Shown here: positions 1-6,190 of the stretch, piece by piece
Layout of the letters: each line of letters begins with the position of its first letter
Numbering within the stretch: the first letter of the stretch is position 1
Source of the DNA: RUG563 sp964549135
GTDB taxonomy: Bacteria; Bacillota; Clostridia; Christensenellales; Aristaeellaceae
Direction: 5' to 3'
DNA length: 8,667 nucleotides
Assembly (NCBI GenBank): GCA_964549135.1
Contig: CAZJUJ010000073.1
Coordinates: 1-8,667 of the forward strand
The notes under the pieces: model-generated
The model's input: only the letters and a program-made list of their open reading frames with translations
Told to the model about the DNA's origin: nothing
The model's database searches: none
Program-made: the position numbers and the translations under genes

Positions 1-8
1 GAGGGGGC

Positions 9-47
9 GCGGGGGAACCACTTTTGACACAAAAGTGGTTCCCCCGC
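9..47. repeat. Perfect 18-bp inverted repeat, possible terminator of the motor/VanX operon
   Basis: Bases 9-26 and 30-47 are exact reverse complements (arm GCGGGGGAACCACTTTTG), separated by a 3-base loop ACA. The hairpin starts 25 bases past the stop of the minus-strand dipeptidase gene, where a transcription terminator would be expected. On the minus strand, however, the bases after the stem are C-rich with no T run, so it is not a textbook intrinsic terminator. It could act without a U-tract, stabilise the mRNA 3' end, or be one copy of a dispersed palindromic element. The structure is certain; the function is inferred. Confidence 0.65.
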
Positions 48-71
48 AAATTATTTCCCGTTCTTCCCCCG

Positions 72-776
72 TTATTTCACCGGGAAATCAAAGCCTGTAT
101 CCTTAAAGGGCTCGTTCCGCAGTCTGTAATGCCACCATTCCTGTTCAAAGCCGCGGAACTGATGCTTTTCCATCACGGTTTTGAGCAGTTCCCGATTCTT
201 TTCCTGTTCCGGGGTAATGCCCTTCGCCCCATGCCAGGCCAGCTTGCCGAAATAATCAAAGCCGGTGCCCATATCCAGAGGATTACCTTCCATATCGGTC
301 AGGGTCATATCCACGGCGCTGCCCCGGCAATGGCTGGAATTGCGGGCGATATACCCCTGATCCACCAGAAGGATTTTCTTTTTGAATTCGGGATAGAATT
401 CCTCCTGCATGCGCTTATCCTCGGCATCATAGGCCCAGCGCACAAAATGCCGGACGGCGCTCTGGGGGCGATAGGCATCATAAATCATGATGCGATAGCC
501 CATCTGGCGGAATTCATCCGCCGCCTCCTTCAGCGCCTCTGCGGCCTCATTCGTCATAATGGCATAGGGCGCTTCATAGCCGTCAATCACATCGCCCACA
601 AAATTATGGGTGCCGGCATAGCGCATATCCAGGATCACATCCTCAATGACTTCATGCACATAGCAGAAGCCCTCGGGCAATTCATGGGCAGGCTCCGCCG
701 CCCCGCTGTAAATGGGAGAAAAGAAGAGAGAGGAAAGAAGCATTGCCATCATCATCCTTTTAAATCGTATTATCAT
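72..776 (-). CDS. Exported D-alanyl-D-alanine dipeptidase, VanX/DdpX type (peptidase family M15D)
   Basis: Predicted zinc dipeptidase that splits D-Ala-D-Ala. The 234-residue product has the family landmarks in order: LDMRYAGTHNFVG at 49-61, DAYRP with the transition-state Arg at about 103, SSHCRGSAVD with zinc ligands His149 and Asp156, and EWWHY with catalytic Glu213 and zinc ligand His216. Residues 1-27 form a signal peptide (MIIRFKR, then a hydrophobic stretch ending SGAA), so it should act outside the membrane, unlike cytoplasmic enterococcal VanX; this explains the extra length over the roughly 200-residue family norm. The ATG at 776 was chosen because AGGAGGTT lies 10 bases upstream; an in-frame ATG at 842 would add 22 residues ahead of the signal peptide and has no such support. 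The start overlaps the previous gene by 17 bases, implying translational coupling. No vanH or vanA ligase gene is nearby, so a glycopeptide-resistance role is unlikely; peptidoglycan-peptide turnover is more plausible. The usual Ser after the zinc His is Cys150. Confidence 0.9.
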   Translation of the reverse strand: MIIRFKRMMMAMLLSSLFFSPIYSGAAEPAHELPEGFCYVHEVIEDVILDMRYAGTHNFVGDVIDGYEAPYAIMTNEAAEALKEAADEFRQMGYRIMIYDAYRPQSAVRHFVRWAYDAEDKRMQEEFYPEFKKKILLVDQGYIARNSSHCRGSAVDMTLTDMEGNPLDMGTGFDYFGKLAWHGAKGITPEQEKNRELLKTVMEKHQFRGFEQEWWHYRLRNEPFKDTGFDFPVK

Positions 777-1248
777 AGGTAAATTTAACCTCCTGCGGAT
801 GCCCCCAGAGATAATAGGTGATATAAATATCCCGAACCGCATGGGGCTCCCCCTTGGTCAGCAGCACGCACCAGATATCCCGGGTCTGCCCGGCAGGAAT
901 GATGATTTCCTCCGGATCGCCGTAAAACAGCACATCCTGGCTCAGGGGTGCAATCTCCATCTCCACCATTTCGGCATCAATCAGGCCGGGATTTTTGATT
1001 CTGAGGGTATACATATAATAGCTGTAATCGGCGGCAGGCCCCAATTCCCCGCTCTTCAGCATGGTGCCAATCAGGCTTCTCTGGGCCACCGCCATGCGCA
1101 GCGTTTCAAATTCCGCCGCCCGCTCCTCCGCCGAAAAGACCTGCAGGCCCTTGCCGATCACCTGAAGGGAGCTATTGAACAAACCATAGCCCAGGCAGGC
1201 CCCTGCCGCCAGCACCAATACAATCAGCAAAATTGCCGCTGTTTTCAC
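760..1248 (-). CDS. Small membrane-anchored protein of unknown family, third gene of the motor operon
   Basis: I do not recognise this 162-residue protein. Residues 4-24 are a single hydrophobic segment (AILLIVLVLAAGACLGYGL) after a short MKT start, with no good lipobox, so it is probably a signal anchor with the rest outside the cell. Residues 39-66 look helical and charged. Residues 75-162 alternate hydrophobic and polar residues (YMYTLRIKNPG, VEMEIAPL, EEIIIPAG, DIYITYYLW), which suggests a small beta-sandwich like those of many extracytoplasmic accessory domains. The start is GTG at 1248, 6 bases after the OmpA-domain gene stops; GGAGG at 1260-1264 and GAGG at 1253-1256 both lie within the end of that gene. 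The next Met, residue 52, would lose the anchor. Its place between motor and dipeptidase suggests a linking or sensing role, but that is inference only. Confidence 0.8.
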   Translation of the reverse strand: MKTAAILLIVLVLAAGACLGYGLFNSSLQVIGKGLQVFSAEERAAEFETLRMAVAQRSLIGTMLKSGELGPAADYSYYMYTLRIKNPGLIDAEMVEMEIAPLSQDVLFYGDPEEIIIPAGQTRDIWCVLLTKGEPHAVRDIYITYYLWGHPQEVKFTYDNTI

Positions 1249-1254
1249 CCTGCC

Positions 1255-2253
1255 TCATTCCTCCATCTGGGAAAGAATGCGATTCATTTCCTCAATCATT
1301 TCCGAATCCTTCAGCCGGAATTTAAATTCTACCCGGCGGGATTGATCCATATTCACCGTGCCATCGCTGTTATAGACAGGATCAGAAAAGCTGCGGCCCT
1401 TGGCGGTCAGCAGCAGTTGCAGCTGCTGCAGCTGCCCGGGGGAAAGCGAGGGCAATTGCAGGCAGTATTCCGCCACCGAAAGGGCGCGATTCTGGGATAG
1501 CTTCAGATTGGTCATATAGCTGCCCGCCGTATCGGTATGCCCCTCGATAATGATTTCGCCCACATAATCTACATATTCATCCTGCATCAGCACGCTGAGA
1601 TACACGGGCAGAAACCGTGAAAGCAATTCCTGGCCCGAGGGCTTGATGGTGCTGGAATTGGAATCAAAGAATACGGCGCTGTCCAATACAATATCGCCGG
1701 TGGCCGCATCCACGGCGGCCCGCAGATTGGCCTTGACCAGCGCATCGCTTAATTCCTCAATGATCTGGGTGCGCACGCCGATTAAATCGTCAATGCGCTG
1801 CTGCTGGGTCAGCATTTCGCTCTTCTGGGCATCCAGCACCGTCTGCATGGCGGCCAGCTTATCGGCCTGCTCTGCCAATTGCAATTGCAGCAGCGCCTGC
1901 TCCTCCTCCTTGGTAAGCAGCGCGCTCTGCGCCGCCTTGAGATCGCTTTCCTGCTGATCCAATTGAATCTGGATGGCGGCCAATTCCTCCTGCTTGCCCA
2001 TGAGGGTCACATTGGCGGCCTCCAGTTCCTCCTCCCGCTGCACCAGGGTAATGGTGGCCTTATCCAATTCGGTTTTCTGCTCGTTAAGCTGGTTTGTTTT
2101 GATTTTCAGCATGCTGTAATACTGGTATACGCTGTATACCACCGCCAGCACGAAAACCAGCAGCAGCGAAGCCATCATATCCGAATAGGATATCCAGTGC
2201 GCGCCGCTGTCCGTTCCCTGGGGGGCGCGGCTGCCCTTCCGCTTCCGGCTCAT
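1255..2253 (-). CDS. MotB/ZorB-like stator protein with long coiled coil and C-terminal OmpA peptidoglycan-binding domain
   Basis: This 332-residue protein is the likely partner of the channel protein encoded just upstream. After a basic cytoplasmic N-terminus comes one transmembrane helix at about 22-46 (SYSDMMASLLLVFVLAVVYSV), carrying Asp25 in the place of the ion-carrying Asp of MotB/ZorB. Residues 50-165 are a Glu/Gln/Leu-rich heptad coiled coil. Residues 189-315 form an OmpA/MotB C-terminal domain: FFDSNSSTIKP, EGHTDTAGSYMTNLKLSQNRA (Asp241 and Arg256 in the usual peptidoglycan-contacting positions) and QSRRVEF near 304-310. The family normally makes a 5:2 ion-driven motor anchored to the wall through this domain. 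The long coiled coil would place the domain far from the membrane, as needed for a thick wall. The ATG overlaps the upstream stop as ATGA, with GGAGG 7 bases before it. No flagellar genes are present, so it is not called motB. Confidence 0.9.
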   Translation of the reverse strand: MSRKRKGSRAPQGTDSGAHWISYSDMMASLLLVFVLAVVYSVYQYYSMLKIKTNQLNEQKTELDKATITLVQREEELEAANVTLMGKQEELAAIQIQLDQQESDLKAAQSALLTKEEEQALLQLQLAEQADKLAAMQTVLDAQKSEMLTQQQRIDDLIGVRTQIIEELSDALVKANLRAAVDAATGDIVLDSAVFFDSNSSTIKPSGQELLSRFLPVYLSVLMQDEYVDYVGEIIIEGHTDTAGSYMTNLKLSQNRALSVAEYCLQLPSLSPGQLQQLQLLLTAKGRSFSDPVYNSDGTVNMDQSRRVEFKFRLKDSEMIEEMNRILSQMEE

Positions 2254-3791
2254 TGCGCTTCCTCCGTCTTTTTCATGGCCCTGGTCATATCGCTGATGGC
2301 CCGCTGCAGCCGGGAGAGGGCGGTAATGCAGCCCTCGGTCTCCTGCTGATATCGCGCATCCTGCCCGCCCTTGGCGGAAAGCGCACGAATGGCCTCCAGC
2401 TTTTCATTCATGGCCGCCAGCACGCTGTGGATATTTTCGTCAAACATGCCCAGCGCCCGGGAGAAGCCGCCGGTGATCTGCTCCACAAAGGCGGCGTAGG
2501 TATCGGAGAGCTTTTCACTGCTTTCATCCATTTTCCGGGCCAGCTTATCCGTGGCGGAAATGGCGCCGCCCGTCTGCTCCTGCACCGCCTGCATCACCTG
2601 ACCGCTCCAATGGGCATATTCCTGCATGGCGCCCTGCAATTCCTTCTGGGCGTTTTTCAGGGACGCCAGAAAATCCGCCTGCTCCTGAGAGGCGGTCATC
2701 AGCCCGGAAAGCACCTGCGAGCCATGGGTCAGAAATGCGCCGCTGCTCTCCTGGGCCTGATCCAGGGTATCGATGTAGCCCTCAAAGCGCTCCATCACCC
2801 GGTTGGTTACATGCTGCACCTGCCTGAGGCCCTTGAGGATCTCATCAGCCGCCGCCATGGTGCGCTCCAGCGCCTCGCTGGAAATGCTCTGGGCCTGATT
2901 GACCTGGGATAGCGTCTGCCCCAGCTGCGTAAACTGCCCGCCCAGGGAATGATTCATCTGCACGATGAATTGATTGGCAATATTGGCCACCCCATCCATC
3001 TGGGCCTGGGTCTGGCCGAGAATAAATTGATTCATGCTGTTTGCAACCGGGGCCAGGGATTTTTCCACCGAGGAAACAATGCCCTCGCTGACCCGGGCAC
3101 CCATATCCGTGGAAAGGCGGCGCAGCATGGCGGCGCGGTCCTCCTGCTGGCAGATGATCTGCACGCTGTCCTCCAGCGGCTTCTGCATCACCAGATCGGT
3201 AAACGCATCATGAAAATCATCGATGGCCCGAACCGCGCTGCCATAGGCCATGCGGCTCAGCATATTAAAAACAAGAGAGCAGGAAATACCGGCGATGGAG
3301 GTCATAAAGGCAAAGGTCATGCCGCCGATCATCTGGGGAATGCTTTCCATGGTCTTGGCGGCATCGCTGACATCCAGGCCGCCCAGACCCCGCATCAGGC
3401 CGATAAAGGTGCCCAGAATGCCAAGGCTGGTCAGCAGGCTGGGAATAATTTCAGCCAGCTGGGAATGCCCCACGGCATGAATGGCCGTATCGTCATTGAT
3501 ATAATCCTCTACGTTGCAATTCAGGCCCCGGGCATCCAACTGCTCTGCATTGACCAGAAATCTGCGCCACGCACCCTGCATATCCCTGCCCAGGAACATC
3601 ACATCCTGCCAGACGGGCCGCCCCTCGCCGGAGGAGGTTTCCAGCAGATGAATGCCCCGCCGCAGCCGACGGGCAGAGCGGCAGACCGGCAGCACGCATT
3701 TGATCAGCCCCACAAGCACCACCAGCCCAATGGCCACATACACCAGAAAATCAACCAAATTCGCAGCGAGGCTCTCCATAATCTCCTGCAA
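2250..3791 (-). CDS. MotA/TolQ/ExbB-family proton-channel protein with long coiled tail, ZorA-like
   Basis: Predicted five-fold channel subunit of an ion-driven motor. From the TTG start the protein has 513 residues: transmembrane helix 1 at about 13-36, a cytoplasmic loop, helix 2 at about 115-136 (IPSLLTSLGILGTFIGL) and helix 3 at about 154-178 (MIGGMTFAFMTSIAGI), with the polar Thr/Ser typical of ion pathways. The three-helix layout is that of TolQ/ExbB/ZorA, not four-helix MotA. About 335 residues of amphipathic coil follow, including the related stretches MNQFILGQTQ and ANQFIVQMNH and the segment GGQFTQLGQTLSQVNQAQ. A long cytoplasmic tail is the hallmark of ZorA, where it is thought to carry a signal to effectors. 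TTG at 3791 was chosen because AGGAG lies 8 bases upstream. The longer GTG start at 3845 falls between the -35 and -10 boxes of the apparent promoter, so it would not be transcribed from it. ATG at 3779 is a weaker alternative with only 3 bases of spacing. The function of this lineage is unknown. Confidence 0.88.
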   Translation of the reverse strand: MQEIMESLAANLVDFLVYVAIGLVVLVGLIKCVLPVCRSARRLRRGIHLLETSSGEGRPVWQDVMFLGRDMQGAWRRFLVNAEQLDARGLNCNVEDYINDDTAIHAVGHSQLAEIIPSLLTSLGILGTFIGLMRGLGGLDVSDAAKTMESIPQMIGGMTFAFMTSIAGISCSLVFNMLSRMAYGSAVRAIDDFHDAFTDLVMQKPLEDSVQIICQQEDRAAMLRRLSTDMGARVSEGIVSSVEKSLAPVANSMNQFILGQTQAQMDGVANIANQFIVQMNHSLGGQFTQLGQTLSQVNQAQSISSEALERTMAAADEILKGLRQVQHVTNRVMERFEGYIDTLDQAQESSGAFLTHGSQVLSGLMTASQEQADFLASLKNAQKELQGAMQEYAHWSGQVMQAVQEQTGGAISATDKLARKMDESSEKLSDTYAAFVEQITGGFSRALGMFDENIHSVLAAMNEKLEAIRALSAKGGQDARYQQETEGCITALSRLQRAISDMTRAMKKTEEAQ

Positions 3792-3828
3792 TTTTTCCAC
3801 TCCTCTCTTGCGCAATTTCACCTTCCTT

Positions 3829-3857
3829 ATTGTAACGGATTTCACCTAAAAATGCAA
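3829..3857 (-). promoter_or_regulatory. Sigma-A-type promoter of the motor/VanX operon
   Basis: Read on the minus strand, TTGCAT (3857-3852) and TACAAT (3834-3829) are separated by exactly 17 bases. Transcription would start near 3822, giving a leader of about 30 bases before the TTG start at 3791. No other good promoter was seen inside the four-gene operon. Confidence 0.65.
3831..3844 (-). promoter_or_regulatory. Possible CcpA operator (cre-like site) overlapping the motor-operon promoter
   Basis: The minus strand reads TGAAATCCGTTACA, which fits 13 of 14 positions of the published cre consensus TGWAANCGNTNWCA. The one mismatch is in the central CG, which is normally the most conserved pair, so the call is weak. 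The site covers part of the -10 box and the spacer, where a bound repressor would block RNA polymerase. The window also encodes HprK, which makes the CcpA corepressor. Confidence 0.3.
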
Positions 3858-3995
3858 CACAATTGTAATATTAAGCCGGGTCAAAATGTAAATTCCTTTC
3901 CCGCTTCTCTGCCAAAATGCGCCTTCTCTGCCGCCCTTCCGCCGGAAAGCGCCGCTTTTTTTCGGCCTTATGCCCCTTCTTTCCCCCTGCAAGGA

Positions 3996-4024
3996 TTGAC
4001 AGCCCTCCCCAGTTGCGATATATT
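3996..4024 (+). promoter_or_regulatory. Sigma-A-type promoter of the capA-like gene
   Basis: TTGACA at 3996-4001 matches the -35 consensus exactly and is followed after 17 bases by TATATT at 4019-4024, within an AT-rich TATATTATATAA stretch. Transcription would start near 4031, leaving a leader of about 26 bases with GGAGG at 4047-4051. Confidence 0.75.
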
Positions 4025-4056
4025 ATATAAGATGAATTTTTTTCTTGGAGGTTTCC

Positions 4057-5139
4057 ATGCGCCTGATTTCTCTTATGCTCGCCCTGATGCTGATTTTCTG
4101 CGCCTGTCCTGCCCTGGCCCAGAGCGCCCCGGCAGAAATCTATATGGCCCCCAAGCAGATTACCGTTACCTTTACCGGGGATTGCACCCTGGGCTGCACC
4201 CCGCTGGAAAGGGCGCAGGAAAGCGGCTTTGAATCCTTCATCGAAAAAAACGGCCTGGAATATCCCTTTGCCAATGTGCGGGATATTTTCCTTCAGGATG
4301 ATCTGACCGTCATTAACCTGGAGGGTGTCTTTTATGATCTGGACGCCAACCGCGCCAATAAAACCTACACCTTCCGCGCCCCCATGTCCTATGCCGAAAT
4401 GCTGCCCCTCAGCGGCATTGACGCCGTTTCCATCGGCAATAATCATTCCCTGGATTACGGCGCGCCCGGCCAGCGGGATACCCTCATCGCCCTGGAGAAC
4501 AACGGCATCGGCTGGTTCGGCACCAATGAATACGCAAACGGCACCTATATTTTCGAAAAGGACGGCGTAAAGATCGGCTTCGTTTCCGCCTATATCTCCT
4601 ATTGGTGGGGCAAGGGCAATTCCGCCATTATCAAGCAGTGCTTTGCCGATCTTGAGGCGGCGGGCTGCGCGGTGATTGTCGCCTGCATCCATGGCGGCGT
4701 GGAATATGATCTGCGCCATGATTCCCATCAGGAAAAAATGGCGGATGCCTTCATCCGCTACGGCGCGGATATCGTCATCGGCCATCATCCCCATACCATT
4801 CAGGGGCTCCGGGTCAAGGATGGGGTGACCACGCTGTGGAGCCTGGGCAATTTTTCCTTTGGCGGCAATTCCGATGTGCGCACCATGAATACCTATATCG
4901 CCCAGTTTACCTTCTCCTTTGATGAGGCTGGCAAATATCTGGGCCATCAGCTCAATATCATCCCCGCCCATGTTTCCGGCACGGCGGAATACAATAATTA
5001 TCAGCCCGTGCTGGTCACCGGGGAGGAGGCCGACGCGGTCATCAAGGCCATCCAGTATGATGTCAAGGGTCTCAAGCTCAATCCCTATGTGGAGGGCGTG
5101 GGGGCCATCCAGAATTTCGTTCCCGCTGAAAACCCCTGA
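4057..5139 (+). CDS. Exported CapA/PgsA-family protein (PGA_cap metallophosphoesterase fold)
   Basis: The 360-residue product has the signature series of the CapA family: TGDCTLG at 40-46, NLEG at 87-90, GNNHSLDYG at 127-135, HGGVEY at 212-217, GHHPHTIQG at 242-250 and SLGNFSFGG at 262-270. These Asp, Asn and His residues form the two-metal site of the calcineurin-like fold. Family members are needed for poly-gamma-glutamate capsule formation in Bacillus, but stand-alone copies like this one, with no capB, capC or capE nearby, have no firm substrate. Residues 1-21 are a signal peptide ending ALA before Gln22, so it acts outside the membrane; the Cys residues in it do not form a lipobox. ATG at 4057 was chosen because GGAGG lies 5 bases upstream; an in-frame TTG at 4045 overlaps that site. 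It has its own promoter, diverges from the motor operon, and like it acts at the cell surface. Confidence 0.88.
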   Translation: MRLISLMLALMLIFCACPALAQSAPAEIYMAPKQITVTFTGDCTLGCTPLERAQESGFESFIEKNGLEYPFANVRDIFLQDDLTVINLEGVFYDLDANRANKTYTFRAPMSYAEMLPLSGIDAVSIGNNHSLDYGAPGQRDTLIALENNGIGWFGTNEYANGTYIFEKDGVKIGFVSAYISYWWGKGNSAIIKQCFADLEAAGCAVIVACIHGGVEYDLRHDSHQEKMADAFIRYGADIVIGHHPHTIQGLRVKDGVTTLWSLGNFSFGGNSDVRTMNTYIAQFTFSFDEAGKYLGHQLNIIPAHVSGTAEYNNYQPVLVTGEEADAVIKAIQYDVKGLKLNPYVEGVGAIQNFVPAENP

Positions 5140-5160
5140 TTTTTCCTCTGGTTTTTCCTG

Positions 5161-5190
5161 CCGCGCCTTGCAAAATTTCGCCCGGCGCGG
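5161..5190. repeat. 7-bp inverted repeat enclosing the -35 box of the hprK promoter
   Basis: CCGCGCC at 5161-5167 and GGCGCGG at 5184-5190 are exact reverse complements. They frame the -35 box, and the second arm abuts the -10 box. This could be an operator or an RNA hairpin ending capA transcription, although no T run follows it. A chance match in GC-rich DNA is possible. Confidence 0.35.
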
Positions 5191-5196
5191 TATAAT
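5168..5196 (+). promoter_or_regulatory. Sigma-A-type promoter of the hprK-glucokinase-asnS transcript
   Basis: TTGCAA at 5168-5173 is followed after exactly 17 bases by a perfect TATAAT at 5191-5196. Transcription would begin near 5203. The ribosome binding site GGGAGG at 5221-5226 lies 6 bases before the hprK ATG. Confidence 0.8.
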
Positions 5197-5232
5197 ACAG
5201 CCAATCATCCGCCAATAAATGGGAGGCATACG

Positions 5233-6162
5233 ATGATCAACGCACGGGATTTTATCAAAAAGCTCAATCTGGAGGTACTCAGCCCCACCACCCGCAAGGA
5301 ATGGGAAATCACATCGGCCGAGCTGAATCGGCCCGGCCTGCAGTTTGTGGGCTTCTATGAGCATTTCGCCTATGAACGCCCCCAGGTGGTGGGCCTTACG
5401 GAAATGGCCTATCTGGAATCTCTTTCCGATGAGGAGCGCAGAGAACGGCTGGAGGCCTATTTCTCCTGGCGCATTCCCTGCGTCATTCTCTGCCGGGGCA
5501 TGATGCCCACCTCCGATATGCGGGAATTGGCCGCCGCCCATGATGTGGCGCTGCTGCGCACCGAATTGGTTACCACCCGCTTTTTCGGCAACGCCATGAA
5601 TTATCTCAATCGCTGCCTGGCCCCCCGGGCCACTTTGCACGGCGTATTGGTGGATGTTTACGGCGTGGGCGTGCTGATTACCGGCGAAAGCGGCGTGGGC
5701 AAGAGCGAGGCGGCCCTGGAGCTTGTCAAGCGCGGGCATCAGTTGGTGGCGGATGACGTGGTGGATGTCTGCCGGGTCACCGATAACCGGCTCACCGGCG
5801 AATCGCCGGAAACCGTCCGCCATTTCATGGAGATTCGCGGCATCGGCATCATCGATATCAAGGCCATGTACGGCGTCGGCGCGGTGCTGATGAGCAAATC
5901 CATCGATCTAGTCATTCATCTGGAGCCCTGGAAGGAAAAGAAAACCTATGATCGCCTGGGCCTTTCGGAGGATTTCACCACCATCATGGATGTGCGGGTG
6001 CCCCAATTGGTGCTGCCCGTGCGCCCGGGACGGAATCTGGCCATTATCATTGAGGTGGCGGCAAGAAATTTCTCGCTGAAGCATATGGGCTATTCCGCCG
6101 CCAAGGAATTGGATCGCCGGCTGAACGAAATGATGATGGGCATCGGCAAGGAAGAAGATTAA
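5233..6162 (+). CDS. hprK: HPr kinase/phosphorylase
   Basis: Bifunctional cytoplasmic enzyme that phosphorylates HPr on Ser46 and removes that phosphate, thereby controlling CcpA-dependent catabolite repression and sugar uptake through the phosphotransferase system. The 309-residue length matches the Bacillus enzyme (about 310). The N-terminal domain (about 1-125) is followed by the catalytic domain with LHGVLVDVYG (His136), the Walker A loop GESGVGKS at 151-158, VADDVV with Asp174 and Asp175, the family signature MEIRGIGIIDIKAMYGVGAV at 199-218, and the C-terminal helix region RPGRNLAIIIEVAARNFSLK at 264-283. All key positions appear intact. It is first in a plus-strand set with glucokinase 28 bases downstream, which fits a carbon-control role. 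Confidence 0.97.
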   Translation: MINARDFIKKLNLEVLSPTTRKEWEITSAELNRPGLQFVGFYEHFAYERPQVVGLTEMAYLESLSDEERRERLEAYFSWRIPCVILCRGMMPTSDMRELAAAHDVALLRTELVTTRFFGNAMNYLNRCLAPRATLHGVLVDVYGVGVLITGESGVGKSEAALELVKRGHQLVADDVVDVCRVTDNRLTGESPETVRHFMEIRGIGIIDIKAMYGVGAVLMSKSIDLVIHLEPWKEKKTYDRLGLSEDFTTIMDVRVPQLVLPVRPGRNLAIIIEVAARNFSLKHMGYSAAKELDRRLNEMMMGIGKEED

Positions 6163-6190
6163 TCAAATTTACTATACGGAGGAATGAATC

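Noticed and set aside
72..776. Glycopeptide-resistance (van) gene
   Set aside because: The enzyme type fits VanX, but there is no vanH, D-Ala-D-Lac ligase or vanRS, and the protein is exported.
24..782. 252-codon plus-strand frame opposite the dipeptidase gene
   Set aside because: The minus strand carries all catalytic motifs of the M15D family and a good ribosome binding site; this frame has neither.
1255..3791. Flagellar motA/motB
   Set aside because: The channel protein has three membrane helices and a long tail instead of the four-helix MotA plan, and no flagellar or chemotaxis gene is present.
3933..3966. Intrinsic terminator with a seven-T run at 3956-3962
   Set aside because: The nearby stem is only about four or five base pairs (TTCCG/CGGAA with one central base), it is separated from the T run, and no plus-strand gene ends upstream.
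4057..4110. Lipoprotein signal in the CapA-like protein
   Set aside because: Cys15 and Cys17 are preceded by IF and FCA, which do not fit the lipobox; an ordinary signal peptidase site after ALA fits better.
2949..4232. 427-codon plus-strand frame running from the channel gene into the capA-like gene
   Set aside because: It is antisense to the channel protein, out of frame with capA, and composed of low-complexity shadow sequence.
3871..5823. 650-codon open frame on the minus strand across the capA-like gene and half of hprK
   Set aside because: It is antisense to two clearly conserved genes, crosses their intergenic promoter and shows no family motif. The codon bias of the sense genes leaves few stops in this frame, which explains its length.
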